Below, piece by piece: positions 34,227 through 42,844 of a stretch of 64,000 nt of DNA. This stretch comes from an uncultured Ruminococcus sp. Lineage in GTDB: Bacteria; Bacillota; Clostridia; Oscillospirales; Acutalibacteraceae. The stretch lies in NCBI GenBank assembly GCA_902798755.1, contig CADBYC010000005.1, forward strand, positions 24,891-88,890. The letters are read 5' to 3'. Each line of letters begins with the position of its first letter. The stretch's first letter is position 1. The notes beneath the pieces are model-generated. The model was given only the letters and a program-made list of their open reading frames with translations. It did no database searches and had not been told where the DNA came from. Position numbers and translations under genes: made by a program.

Positions 34227-35093
34227 TTAAGCCTTGCCGACAGAACCGAAGATCTCCATCTTCTCTTTGACCTTCGCCTTGATCGCCTCGGTACCGGGAG
34301 CGAGCAGCTTTCTGGGGTCGAAGCCCTTGCCCTGCTTGTCCTTGCCTGCTTCGATGTACTTGCGGGTAGCCTCAGCAAATACGAGCTGGCATTCGGTGTT
34401 GACGTTGATCTTGCTTACACCCAGAGCGATCGCCTTCTTGATCATGTCGTCCGGGATACCGGTACCGCCGTGCAGAACGAGCGGCATGTCGCCGGTCTTA
34501 GCCTGGATCGCGTCGAGGGTCTCAAAGGACAGACCCGGCCAGTTCTCGGGATATACGCCGTGGATATTGCCGATACCTGCTGCCAGCATGGTAACGCCGA
34601 GGTCAGCGATCATCTTGCACTCTTCGGGATCAGCACATTCGCCCATGCCTACTACGCCGTCCTCTTCGCCGCCGATGGAGCCGACTTCCGCCTCGATGGA
34701 CAGACCCAGATCGTTGCAGATGCCTACGAGCTCTTTGGTCTTTGCGAGGTTCTCTTCGATCGGATAGTGAGAGCCGTCGAACATGATGGACGAGAAGCCC
34801 GCTTCGATGCACTTCTTAGCGCCTTCATAGGAGCCGTGGTCGAGGTGCAGCGCTACGGGAACGGTAATGTTCAGTTCTTCGATCATCGCGGTGACCATAC
34901 CGACAACGGTCTTGTAGCCGCACATATACTTGCCTGCGCCCTCGGATACGCCGAGGATGACGGGGGACTTGAGCTCCTCAGCGGTCAGCAGGATCGCCTT
35001 GGTCCACTCTAAGTTATTGATGTTGAACTGACCGACAGCATAGTGACCGGCCTTTGCCTTGGTGAGCATTTCTTTTGCGTTAACTAATGGCAT
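34227..35093 (-). CDS. fba: Class II fructose-bisphosphate aldolase
   Basis: A 288-residue zinc aldolase of glycolysis. Visible are AVGQFNINNLEWTKAILLTA, the zinc-ligand VALHLDHGSYE, IMFDGSHYP, the second metal site EAEVGSIGGEEDG, LVLHGGTGIP, and INVNTECQ. Length is typical of the short class IIA form. GGAGG seven bases before ATG 35093 decides the start. Own promoter, divergent from the cation transporter; hairpin terminator behind. Confidence 0.95.
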   Translation of the reverse strand: MPLVNAKEMLTKAKAGHYAVGQFNINNLEWTKAILLTAEELKSPVILGVSEGAGKYMCGYKTVVGMVTAMIEELNITVPVALHLDHGSYEGAKKCIEAGFSSIMFDGSHYPIEENLAKTKELVGICNDLGLSIEAEVGSIGGEEDGVVGMGECADPEECKMIADLGVTMLAAGIGNIHGVYPENWPGLSFETLDAIQAKTGDMPLVLHGGTGIPDDMIKKAIALGVSKINVNTECQLVFAEATRKYIEAGKDKQGKGFDPRKLLAPGTEAIKAKVKEKMEIFGSVGKA

Positions 35094-35143
35094 AATAATT
35101 CCTCCTTGTATGTTTTGCATGAAAACATATATTATTATTTCAC

Positions 35144-35172
35144 ATTATACCATCATTCTGACATGGACGCAA
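35144..35172 (-). promoter_or_regulatory. Promoter for fba
   Basis: Minus-strand TTGCGT (35167-35172) and TATAAT (35144-35149), 17-base spacer. Confidence 0.65.
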
Positions 35173-35215
35173 TATGTAAAAGGAAAATAAATGCAAAATA
35201 TATCGGTTCTGTCGG

Positions 35216-35244
35216 TTGAATCCGCCGCTATTATGCAATATAAT
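35216..35244 (+). promoter_or_regulatory. Promoter for the cation diffusion facilitator
   Basis: TTGAAT (35216-35221), 17 bases, TATAAT (35239-35244). Divergent from the fba promoter about 45 bases away. Confidence 0.65.
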
Positions 35245-35283
35245 AAGAATATCGGGCAATCGAATTACAAGGAAAGTGATAAA

Positions 35284-36216
35284 ATGGAACCGAATCATGA
35301 TTCAGTGAATGAATTGGATTTTGAGAAAACAGCGGTCAAGGTGTCTGTCGTCAGCGTCGTCGGCAATATCGCGCTGTCCCTGTTAAAGCTTCTGGTCGGT
35401 ATCTTCGCCCATTCGGGCGCCTTGATCAGCGACGCGGTACATTCCGCCTCCGATGTGTTCAGCAGTATCGTCGTCATCATCGGCGTCAAGCTCTCTGCCC
35501 GCGAGTCCGACGATGACCACCCCTACGGTCACGAACGCCTCGAATGCGTCGCCGCCATCGTTCTGGCAATGGTCTTGCTTCTGACAGGCATGTTCATCGG
35601 CTATAAGGCGATCCGCAATATCGTTTCGGGCGAGTACGAAGACCTTGCCGTCCCCGGCGTTTCCGCCATCATCGCGGCGGCTTTGTCCATCGTCGTCAAG
35701 GAGCTGATGTTTCATTATACAAAGCACTATGCCGTCAAGCTCGATTCAGGCGCTTTGATGGCTGACGCGTGGCACCACCGCAGCGACTCCCTTTCGTCCG
35801 TCGGCGCTCTGATCGGTATCGTCGGCGCGCGGCTCGGATTTCCCATCCTCGATTCCGTCGCCAGCCTCGTGATCTGTCTGTTCATCGGCAAGGCGGCTGC
35901 GGATATCTTCAAGGACGCTGTCGATAAGATGGTGGACCATTCCTGCGATCCCGAAACAGAGGATCGGCTCTGGGAGTGTGTCATTGAACAGGAAGGCGTC
36001 AAGGGCGTCGATATGCTCCATACCAGAATGTTCGGCAACAAGATCTACGTCGATATCGAGATCGCTGTCGACGGCGACCTCACTCTCCGCAAGGCGCACG
36101 CGATCGCCGAGAGAGTCCACACCACCATTGAACAGGAATTCCCCAAGGTCAAGCACATCATGGTGCACGTCAATCCCTACGACGGAGAAACCGCGCCTGC
36201 AGATGAAACCCGCTAA
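35284..36216 (+). CDS. Cation diffusion facilitator (CDF) metal exporter
   Basis: A 310-residue CDF transporter for divalent metals (Zn, Mn, Fe or Co). It has VSVVSVVGNIALSLLKLLVG (TM1), the metal-site helix HSGALISDAVHSASDVFSSI, DHPYGHERLECVAAI, a later DAWHHRSDSLSSVGALIG with the second metal quartet, and a cytoplasmic C-terminal domain (GVKGVDMLHTRMFGNKIYVD). Six helices. Start at ATG 35284 with AAGGAAAG upstream; the frame is open to 35191 but that part covers the promoter. Confidence 0.92.
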   Translation: MEPNHDSVNELDFEKTAVKVSVVSVVGNIALSLLKLLVGIFAHSGALISDAVHSASDVFSSIVVIIGVKLSARESDDDHPYGHERLECVAAIVLAMVLLLTGMFIGYKAIRNIVSGEYEDLAVPGVSAIIAAALSIVVKELMFHYTKHYAVKLDSGALMADAWHHRSDSLSSVGALIGIVGARLGFPILDSVASLVICLFIGKAAADIFKDAVDKMVDHSCDPETEDRLWECVIEQEGVKGVDMLHTRMFGNKIYVDIEIAVDGDLTLRKAHAIAERVHTTIEQEFPKVKHIMVHVNPYDGETAPADETR

Positions 36217-36230
36217 AGTTTGCGTTTTGC

Positions 36231-36259
36231 TTGATTAAAATGTCGATTCGTATTATAAT
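36231..36259 (+). promoter_or_regulatory. Promoter for the MIF-like gene
   Basis: TTGATT (36231-36236), 17 bases, TATAAT (36254-36259), about 40 bases before the ATG at 36302. Confidence 0.65.
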
Positions 36260-36301
36260 ATATAAATTAAGGTTCTTTAATATCCGAAAAGGAGGATCAT
36301 T

Positions 36302-36643
36302 ATGCCTTTCATCAACGCGAAATTTTCAGATACCGTCACTCCCGAGAAGGAGATCGAGATCAAATCCGCTCTCGGCGAGGCGATCACCCTGCTGGGTAAG
36401 CCCGAGCGCTACCTGATGGTCGAGATCGAAGACAACCGCCGTCTGTATTTCGGCGGCAGGAACGATCAGCCCATCGCCTATTTTGACGTCAGCCTGCTCC
36501 ATTCCGCGCCGCGCCAGAGCTACGAGAAGCTCACCGCGCGCCTGTGCGAGATCGCGAAAGAGTATATGAATGTTGACGGCAGTAACGTCTACGTCAAGTT
36601 TGAAGAAACCGAAAACTGGGGATATGACAGTTTTATGTTCTGA
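36302..36643 (+). CDS. MIF-family tautomerase-like protein
   Basis: A 113-residue protein of the macrophage migration inhibitory factor / tautomerase superfamily. Like MIF it starts Met-Pro, so the mature N-terminal proline can act as catalytic base. It has LGEAITLLGKPERYLMVEIE (compare the MIF GKPPQYIAVHV strand), the FGG loop, a SLLHS strand, RQSYEKLTARLCEIAKEYMN and NVYVKFEETENWGYDSFMF. Length equals MIF (114-115), about twice that of 4-oxalocrotonate tautomerase. No signal peptide. AAAGGAGG lies seven bases upstream. A repeat begins right after its stop. Confidence 0.85.
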   Translation: MPFINAKFSDTVTPEKEIEIKSALGEAITLLGKPERYLMVEIEDNRRLYFGGRNDQPIAYFDVSLLHSAPRQSYEKLTARLCEIAKEYMNVDGSNVYVKFEETENWGYDSFMF

Positions 36644-36823
36644 TAAGCCTTCCCCCTGAGGGGGAGGTGGGCTTTACGACTCTATAGAGCCGTAAAGGTC
36701 GGATGAGGTGGAAGCCTATCCGAACTATCAATAATTGCGATGGAGTGGAAACGTTTCCACCTCATCCGTCACCGCCTCAGTGGGCGGCGACATCTTCCCC
36801 TCAAGGGGAAGGCTATAAGGAGG
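36644..36823. repeat. Palindromic dispersed repeat family B, full copy
   Basis: Ends GCCTTCCCCCTGAGGGGGAG and CCCCTCAAGGGGAAGGC are inverted repeats. Inside lie GTCGGATGAGGTGGAA and TTTCCACCTCATCCG, a second inverted pair, and a small hairpin TTTACGACTCTATAGAGCCGTAAA. The right end runs into ATAAGGAGG, the ribosome site of ddl. The same layout recurs at 57081-57248. Confidence 0.85.
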
Positions 36824-36831
36824 TAATACAT

Positions 36832-37875
36832 ATGAAAATAGTTGTTTTAGCCGGCGGACTTTCCACCGAGCGCGACGTATCCATTTTATCCGGCTCCAAG
36901 GTAGCCGAGGCGCTCCGCTCCAAGGGGCATCAAGTCGTCCTGATGGACGTATTCATGGGCTATGAGGGCGATGATTTTGACGCCGAAAGACTTTTCAAAG
37001 AGAATTATTCCTTTACGGATAACGCCGTTATCGACACCGAAGCTCCCGATCTCGACGAGGTCAGAAAGAGCCGCAAAAATCAGTCGAACGTCTATTTCGG
37101 CGATCATGTGCTCGAGCTCTGCCGTGCGGCGGATATCACCTTCCTCGGCCTGCACGGCGGCGAGGGAGAGGACGGCTCCATTCAGGCGGCGTTACAGCTC
37201 AACGGCATCAAATATACAGGCTCCGATCATCTCGGTTCTGCCATCGCTATGCACAAAGGGGTGACCAAGGGCGTTTTCCTCAATTCGAACGTCCCCACAC
37301 CTCCCAGCCGTCTGTATAAGCGCGAGTTCATGGGCAAAGGCTACCTCGATTCATGGGACGAATTCCCCTGTGTCGTCAAGCCCTGCTCCGCGGGCTCGTC
37401 GGTCGGCGTTCAAATCGTTTCCGACAGAGAGCAGTTTGTCGCCGCGGTCGGCGCCGCTTTCCGCTATGACGACGATGTGCTGGTCGAAAAATACATTAAA
37501 GGTCGAGAATTCTCGATCGGCGTTTTAGGTGGCAAGGCGCTGCCCGTCATCGAGATCATTCCGCAGGACGGCTGGTATGATTATGAGAACAAGTATCAGG
37601 AGGGCGCTACCGTAGAGGTCTGCCCCGCCGAGCTTGATCCCCAGATCGCTGAGAAAATGCAGAGAGAAGCCGAGCACGCCTTTGAGGTACTGCGCCTCAA
37701 GGTCTACGGCAGGATCGATTTCCTGCTCGGCAACAATAACCGCTTCTATTGCTTAGAGGCGAACACCCTCCCCGGCATGACCCCGATGTCCCTGCTCCCG
37801 CAGGAGGCGGCAGCCGCGGGTATCGAATACCCCGACCTGTGCGAGAAGATCATCGAGCTTAGTCTGAAAAAATAA
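36832..37875 (+). CDS. ddl: D-alanine--D-alanine ligase
   Basis: A 347-residue ATP-grasp ligase joining two D-alanines for peptidoglycan. Blocks: IVVLAGGLSTERDVSILSGS, FLGLHGGEGEDGSIQAALQL, the ATP-grasp PCSAGSSVGVQIVSD, EKYIKGREFSIGVLGG, and RIDFLLGNNNRFYCLEANTL with PGMTPMSLLPQEA, the metal and substrate end. Start ATG 36832 follows TAAGGAGG eight bases upstream; that site comes from the end of repeat B. It is 25 bases from murF, same strand, consistent with one wall-precursor operon. Confidence 0.95.
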   Translation: MKIVVLAGGLSTERDVSILSGSKVAEALRSKGHQVVLMDVFMGYEGDDFDAERLFKENYSFTDNAVIDTEAPDLDEVRKSRKNQSNVYFGDHVLELCRAADITFLGLHGGEGEDGSIQAALQLNGIKYTGSDHLGSAIAMHKGVTKGVFLNSNVPTPPSRLYKREFMGKGYLDSWDEFPCVVKPCSAGSSVGVQIVSDREQFVAAVGAAFRYDDDVLVEKYIKGREFSIGVLGGKALPVIEIIPQDGWYDYENKYQEGATVEVCPAELDPQIAEKMQREAEHAFEVLRLKVYGRIDFLLGNNNRFYCLEANTLPGMTPMSLLPQEAAAAGIEYPDLCEKIIELSLKK

Positions 37876-37900
37876 TCTCATTCCTTTTTTGGAGGAACCT

Positions 37901-39235
37901 ATGAAACCCATCACTTTATCCGAGGTCGCCCGCGCCTGCGGCGGCGAACTCCACGGCGATCCCGGTCTGCAGATCACCTCTATCGTCACCGACAGCCGCA
38001 AGGCGGGCGAGGGCTCGCTTTTTGCCGCCATCAAGGGCGCTCGCGCCGACGGACACAAATTCATTCCCGCTGTCGCCGAACAGGGCGCTGTCTGCGCATT
38101 GTGTGAAGAAGCCCCGCAGGCGGACATCGCCTACATACTGGTCGAGTCCACCCTCGTCGCCTTAAAGGGCATCGCGGAGTACTACCGTTCCCTGTTTTCG
38201 ATCCCCTTTATCGGTATCACCGGCTCTGTCGGCAAGACCTCTACCAAAGAATTCATCAGCGCTGTTCTGGCGCAAAAATATAACGTCCACAAAACGGGCG
38301 GCAATTTCAATAACGAGCTCGGCGTTCCGATCACCCTCTTCGGACTGGAAGAGGAGCACGAAGTCGCCGTTATCGAAATGGGTATCTCAGGCTTCGGCGA
38401 GATGACCCGCCTCTCAAAGATGGTGCGCCCCGATATCTCCGTCATCACCAATATCGGCTATTGTCATCTCGAGAACCTCGGCGACCGCGACGGTGTTCTG
38501 CGCGCGAAAACCGAGATGTTCACCTATCTTAAAGACAACGGCTCCATCATTCTCTGTCACGACGACGACAAGCTGCGCACCGTAACGGACTACCACGGCA
38601 TCACCCCGACCTTCTATGGCACGGGCAACGACGAGTACCACGCCGAGAATATCGTCGAAAAGGGACTCGACGGCGTCGGCTGTACCCTGATTCACGGCGA
38701 CACCCGTATCGACGTCACTATCCCGACGATGGGCCGCCACAACGTCCTCAACGCCCTGTGCGCCATGGCAGTAGGCACGAAACTGGGTCTTACTCCCGAC
38801 GAGATCAAGCGCGGGTTAGAGAGCTTCCAAAACGTCGGCTCCCGCAACCACATCATCAAGACCTCGTACTACACCATCATCGACGATTGCTACAACGCCA
38901 ACCCCACCTCCACCAAGGCAGGGCTCGATACCCTGTCAAAGCTCAGCGGCAGACGCGTCGCCGTCTTAGGCGATATGAAAGAGCTGGGCAAGGACGAAAT
39001 CGCCCTCCACCGCGAGGTAGGAGCCTACGCAAAGGAGCTCGGTATCGACGTGCTGATCGCCGTCGGACCACTCAGCGAAGCGACTGCCGAGGGCTTCGGC
39101 GAGGGCGCGTATTATTATCAGAACGTCGACAGGTGTATCGACAGGATCGAACGCCACCTCCACCCCGACGACACGATCCTCGTCAAAGCCTCTCACAGCA
39201 TGCAGTTCGAGCGGATCGTAGAAGCGCTCTCCTGA
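37901..39235 (+). CDS. murF: UDP-MurNAc-tripeptide--D-Ala-D-Ala ligase
   Basis: A 444-residue Mur ligase adding D-Ala-D-Ala, the product of the gene just upstream, to the UDP-MurNAc-tripeptide. It has the N-terminal MurF domain (ITSIVTDSRKAGEGSLFAAI), the P-loop PFIGITGSVGKTSTKEFISA, NFNNELGVPITLF, EMGISGFGEM, NIGYCHLENLG, and the C-terminal IIDDCYNANPTSTKAGLDTL. GGAGG lies five bases before ATG 37901, which fixes the start over an upstream TTG. Full length. Confidence 0.95.
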   Translation: MKPITLSEVARACGGELHGDPGLQITSIVTDSRKAGEGSLFAAIKGARADGHKFIPAVAEQGAVCALCEEAPQADIAYILVESTLVALKGIAEYYRSLFSIPFIGITGSVGKTSTKEFISAVLAQKYNVHKTGGNFNNELGVPITLFGLEEEHEVAVIEMGISGFGEMTRLSKMVRPDISVITNIGYCHLENLGDRDGVLRAKTEMFTYLKDNGSIILCHDDDKLRTVTDYHGITPTFYGTGNDEYHAENIVEKGLDGVGCTLIHGDTRIDVTIPTMGRHNVLNALCAMAVGTKLGLTPDEIKRGLESFQNVGSRNHIIKTSYYTIIDDCYNANPTSTKAGLDTLSKLSGRRVAVLGDMKELGKDEIALHREVGAYAKELGIDVLIAVGPLSEATAEGFGEGAYYYQNVDRCIDRIERHLHPDDTILVKASHSMQFERIVEALS

Positions 39236-39300
39236 GCCTTCCCCTTGAGGGGAAGGTGTCACCCAAAGGGTGACGAATGAGGTGGAAACCATTCCGGTTT
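39236..39300. repeat. Dispersed repeat family B, left half only
   Basis: GCCTTCCCCTTGAGGGGAAG followed by GTGTCACCCAAAGGGTGACG and AATGAGGTGGAAACC, the same left-half order as 57081 on. The right half is missing. It starts immediately after the murF stop. Confidence 0.8.
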
Positions 39301-39336
39301 ATCAATTATGGTATGAAGATGAAAGGATAGTAATAA

Positions 39337-40095
39337 ATGAAATTCATCTCATGGAACGTCAACGGTCTGCGCGCCGTTGTGACCAAAGGCTTCAGCGACA
39401 TATTCCGTGATCTCGACGCGGACTTTTTCTGCCTGCAGGAAACCAAATTGCAGGAGGGTCAGATCGACCTGTCCTTTGACGGCTACGAAAGCTACTGGAA
39501 CTACGCCGAGCGTAAAGGCTATTCAGGCACGGCGATCTTCACGAAGCACACCCCGCTTTCCGTCAGCTACGGTATCGGTGTCGAAGAGCACGACCGCGAG
39601 GGCAGAGTCATTACCCTCGAATATCCCGATTTCTACCTCGTCACCGTCTATACTCCCAACAGCCAGAACGAGCTTAAACGTCTCGACTACCGTATGCAGT
39701 GGGAGGACGATTTCCTCAGCTACATCAAGCGCTTAGACGAACAAAAGCCCGTCATCTTCTGTGGCGACCTCAACGTCGCCCATCAGGAGATCGACCTCAA
39801 AAATCCCAAGACCAACCGCAAGAACGCGGGCTTCACCGATGAAGAGCGCGCGAAGATGACCGTCGTACTTTCGTCGGGCTTTACCGACACATGGCGCGCC
39901 CTCAACCCCGATACCGAGGGCGTGTATTCGTGGTGGAGCTACCGCTTCTCTGCCCGCCAGAAGAACGCGGGCTGGCGCATCGACTATTTCATCGTGTCCG
40001 ACCGCATCATGGACAAGGTCGAGGACGCAAAGATCCATACCGATATCTTCGGCTCCGACCACTGTCCCGTGGAGCTGGATATCAGCTTTGAATAA
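39337..40095 (+). CDS. exoA: Exodeoxyribonuclease III family DNA repair enzyme
   Basis: A 252-residue EEP-fold nuclease of the Xth/ExoA family that cuts DNA at abasic sites and degrades 3' ends. Motifs: [27 protein letters not shown] (metal glutamate), [44 protein letters not shown]-like [10 protein letters not shown], and the final catalytic pair WRIDYFIVS and GSDHCPVEL. Full length. Own transcription unit; a palindromic element follows. Confidence 0.95.
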   Translation: MKFISWNVNGLRAVVTKGFSDIFRDLDADFFCLQETKLQEGQIDLSFDGYESYWNYAERKGYSGTAIFTKHTPLSVSYGIGVEEHDREGRVITLEYPDFYLVTVYTPNSQNELKRLDYRMQWEDDFLSYIKRLDEQKPVIFCGDLNVAHQEIDLKNPKTNRKNAGFTDEERAKMTVVLSSGFTDTWRALNPDTEGVYSWWSYRFSARQKNAGWRIDYFIVSDRIMDKVEDAKIHTDIFGSDHCPVELDISFE

Positions 40096-40104
40096 AACGA
40101 TAGG

Positions 40105-40230
40105 GCTGTGAAAAAACGCAGTCATTGCGAGGGCTTTAGCCCGTGGCAATCCCACAAAGCCAAGATATAACCTCGGGAGATTGCCACGTCAATCGCTCCT
40201 CACAATGACAATGGCTTGTTTTTTCACAGC
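40105..40230. repeat. Long palindromic element after exoA (family A-like core)
   Basis: GCTGTGAAAAAAC (40105-40117) and GTTTTTTCACAGC (40218-40230) are perfect 13-base inverted ends; inside lie TCATTGCGAG / CTCACAATGA and GGGCTTTAGCCC. T-runs flank it, so it may also act as a terminator for exoA. The gap 40096-40346 has no other feature. Confidence 0.75.
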
Positions 40231-40346
40231 TCTTTTTTTTTTTGCACGATTTTCACGCATTCTCAAATTATGAGAATGATTTCAGCGAACGCGACGTTTA
40301 CTTTTCCTGCCCGCCTTGGTATCATCAGCGCAAAGGAGTGAAGCAC

Positions 40347-41300
40347 ATGAACATACTATGCGAGAATATCCGCACCCTTCGCAAGGCGCGGGGACTGACC
40401 CAGAAGGAGCTTGCCGAAAAGCTCGATATCTCCGACAAGACCGTTTCCCGATGGGAGAGCGGCGTACAGCTGCCCGAGGCTTCTTTGATCCCCTAGCTCG
40501 CCGCGGTGTTTTGCGTCAGCATCGACGAGCTGTACGGCGTCGAAAAGCCTGCGTCGGGAGAATCCGCACCAAAGTTCGACAATCGAAAAACCATTCTTGA
40601 CTTTAAAATATGGGTGATCGCGGGCGCCTTGATCAGCTTGCTGGGGTCGCTGTTATACCGTTACTTCGGCTCCGTCGGATGCCTCACGCCGACCCTGATC
40701 GACGTCGATTATTACAACACCGCCAAGGGTGCGACCGCCGATATCTTTGCCTTTGTCGGTATCATCTCCATCTTTGCGGGTCTTTTCATCGTCATCATTG
40801 CCAAGGTGCGTTTCGCAAGCGCGTATAAGCCGTATATGCCCGACCCCGCCTTTGCCGTCGATGCACGCTGTACCGGCGCGGCGATCATCATATTCTCGGT
40901 CATTTTCATGAAGACCGCTCCCGAGATACTCTCATTCGGCTTTTATGTATCGCGTCAGGTCTACGGCTGTATCTTCGTCGCCGCGCTGACAGGCGTTCTG
41001 CTTTGGTATCGCCGTCAGCTGAATAAGCGGGGGATCGCGCTGAGCAAGCCGCTCGCCGTCACCGCGCTCACGGTCGGAGGGATTGGGATCGCCGCGACCA
41101 TCATTGCGCTGATCTGGCGCGATAGCCTGACGGTCTCCTTCGCTCTGGCAGATGAAGTCACCCACCTTGCTTCCGGCTCAAGCACGACCGCGGGCGTTTC
41201 CATCGCGGGAGTGATGCTGTCCGTCGCCGACTGGCTGATCATTGCTATGCCTGTATTATTGTACATCGACCTTTTTGTAAGGCTCAGAAAAATCCGATAA
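40347..41300 (+). pseudogene. HTH-XRE membrane regulator broken by an in-frame TAG
   Basis: The frame encodes an N-terminal Cro/CI-type helix-turn-helix (IRTLRKARGLTQKELAEKLD, ISDKTVSRWESG) and, after the linker, five or six membrane helices (IWVIAGALISLLGSLLYRYF onward). A TAG at 40494-40496 interrupts it after PEASLIP; the same frame continues LAAVFCVSIDELYG, the normal end of the HTH. One base change (for example GAG to TAG) explains it. AAAGGAG lies upstream of ATG 40347. Intact it would have been 317 residues, similar in design to the convergent gene at 41354. Confidence 0.85.
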
Positions 41301-41303
41301 CGC

Positions 41304-41338
41304 AAAGGAGCACGGCGCAGATCGCGTCGTGCTCCTTT
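41304..41338. terminator. Bidirectional terminator
   Basis: AAAGGAGCACG (41304-41314) pairs with CGTGCTCCTTT (41328-41338); T-run to the right. It lies between two convergent HTH-membrane genes. Confidence 0.8.
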
Positions 41339-41353
41339 TTACGGGGGAGACTA

Positions 41354-42196
41354 TCAGCCTTTCGTCAGCTTTCTCTTTCGATACAGCACCGCCGTCATGT
41401 AGATGAACAATATCTCGATCATCAGCACTGCCGCCAGCTTGAGTGTACCGTTGGTCAAAAATTTTCGTAGATCAGCCGTTCCGATAACTGAGATCAATTT
41501 GTGTATATAGGACGCCAGATTGAGTGCAGCCACTAAACCGGTCAGCACATAGATTAATATTGGACGGTACAGCTTTTTAGAGTAATAGAATCTCAGCACC
41601 GATACGATAAAAAGTATATCGATCAGGGCGTAGATCAGCAGTCCGAACCATGCGGGAGAATCTGTCAGAAGCTCAAAAAATACATTACTGACGAAGTCTA
41701 CACTTACGATCGCTGTCATGATATACGCAGTCGCTTTTGGGTTGACCGTATCTTTGATCGATTTTACCACACCATATAGTAATACGGAGATGATTATGAT
41801 ATAGGTCGAGAAGTAGGTTATTCGCAGAGCAGACTCATTTCCTATACCGAACGCGCGTATATCCGTGATATTATAGAAAAAATACCACATCGTCAGTATC
41901 AGGTTGATTGCGAACGCCGCCGCAAACAGAGCCGTTTGTACCCGTTTCGTCAGCGGATATTCGATCACGGGATTGACCTCGGGATAGGTGCGCATATCGT
42001 CGTCCGTGAGCAGGTCGTCGAGCGTTGTGTCAAGTGATTTGGCAAGCGCTTTGGCGGTCAACAGGTCGGGATATCGCGAGCCGTTCTCCCACCGCGACAC
42101 CGCCTGTCGTGTCACATACAATTTATCCGCGAGCGTCTGTTGGGTGATACCCATTTCTTCTCTCGCCTTGCGAATGTTTTCTCCGAATTCAGCCAT
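41354..42196 (-). CDS. HTH-XRE regulator with membrane domain
   Basis: A 280-residue protein: residues 1-60 form a Cro/CI-type helix-turn-helix (IRKAREEMGITQQTLADKLY, VTRQAVSRWENG), followed by a linker and about six membrane helices (ALFAAAFAINLILTMWYFFY; VLMIEILFIYMTAVLY). Such proteins probably sense something in the membrane and regulate nearby genes. AAAGGAAG lies upstream of the ATG. The small membrane gene at 42212 precedes it by 15 bases, so both are one unit and may be functionally linked. Confidence 0.85.
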   Translation of the reverse strand: MAEFGENIRKAREEMGITQQTLADKLYVTRQAVSRWENGSRYPDLLTAKALAKSLDTTLDDLLTDDDMRTYPEVNPVIEYPLTKRVQTALFAAAFAINLILTMWYFFYNITDIRAFGIGNESALRITYFSTYIIIISVLLYGVVKSIKDTVNPKATAYIMTAIVSVDFVSNVFFELLTDSPAWFGLLIYALIDILFIVSVLRFYYSKKLYRPILIYVLTGLVAALNLASYIHKLISVIGTADLRKFLTNGTLKLAAVLMIEILFIYMTAVLYRKRKLTKG

Positions 42197-42211
42197 GATC
42201 CTACTTCCTTT

Positions 42212-42517
42212 CTACTCATGATTCTTGAATATCGCCTCTGAAGTATCCTTTGATATCGGGGGCGTATTCTGCCTGTCAGCTTTGATACCGATGATGATCG
42301 ACAGGATGAATATTACCAGCAAGGGTCCGAAGATGATGGTTAAAAACCAGTTTCCCGTTACCAGCCCGATGATCAGTATAATCAGATCGATCACGGCAAG
42401 CACTACTGTCACCGTCGTTCGCGTAGAAGGCTTTTGAGAGCTGAATACGTCTTTGATTTGATTCGCCGAAGCTGCTGCGGGACGGTTTTTCATAAAGTCA
42501 GGTTTGTTATTTTCCAT
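42212..42517 (-). CDS. Small membrane protein with two helices
   Basis: A 101-residue protein with a polar N-terminus (MENNKPDFMKNRPAAASANQ), two hydrophobic helices (TVTVVLAVIDLIILIIGLVT and FLTIIFGPLLVIFILSIIIG) and a short charged tail. No family recognised. AAGGA eight bases before ATG 42517 favours this start over 42526 or 42553. It lies directly upstream of the HTH-membrane regulator on the same strand and may be its target or partner (inference from position). Confidence 0.65.
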   Translation of the reverse strand: MENNKPDFMKNRPAAASANQIKDVFSSQKPSTRTTVTVVLAVIDLIILIIGLVTGNWFLTIIFGPLLVIFILSIIIGIKADRQNTPPISKDTSEAIFKNHE

Positions 42518-42686
42518 GTTGCTCATCCTTTCGGTCGCTTTGATCGTCTTCATCTTACGACGGTATCACACAAAAAGCAAGCACCACCCGTGTCAAGCCA
42601 TGTTGACAGAGCGGTGCGTTCAGTTTTTAAGCCATTTTTTCGAGATTAATTTTTTGCAATATGCCATTACGATATTGTTGTAATTC

Positions 42687-42715
42687 TTTACATTCATACG
42701 ATAATTTGCTATGAT
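42687..42715 (+). promoter_or_regulatory. Promoter of the small hydrophobic peptide mRNA
   Basis: TTTACA (42687-42692), 17 bases, TATGAT (42710-42715). Predicted start of transcription near 42722, giving a leader of about 120 bases. Confidence 0.7.
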
Positions 42716-42844
42716 ACAGCCGCAAGGAGTTATCTCTATATACGGTAGGCGGTTAGCCCTCTTATGACATTTGTCACTACAGAGGGACTGTTACCCTCTG
42801 TTTACATAGAAACCCATTGGGAATCTAAGGAGAGGGTGATACCT

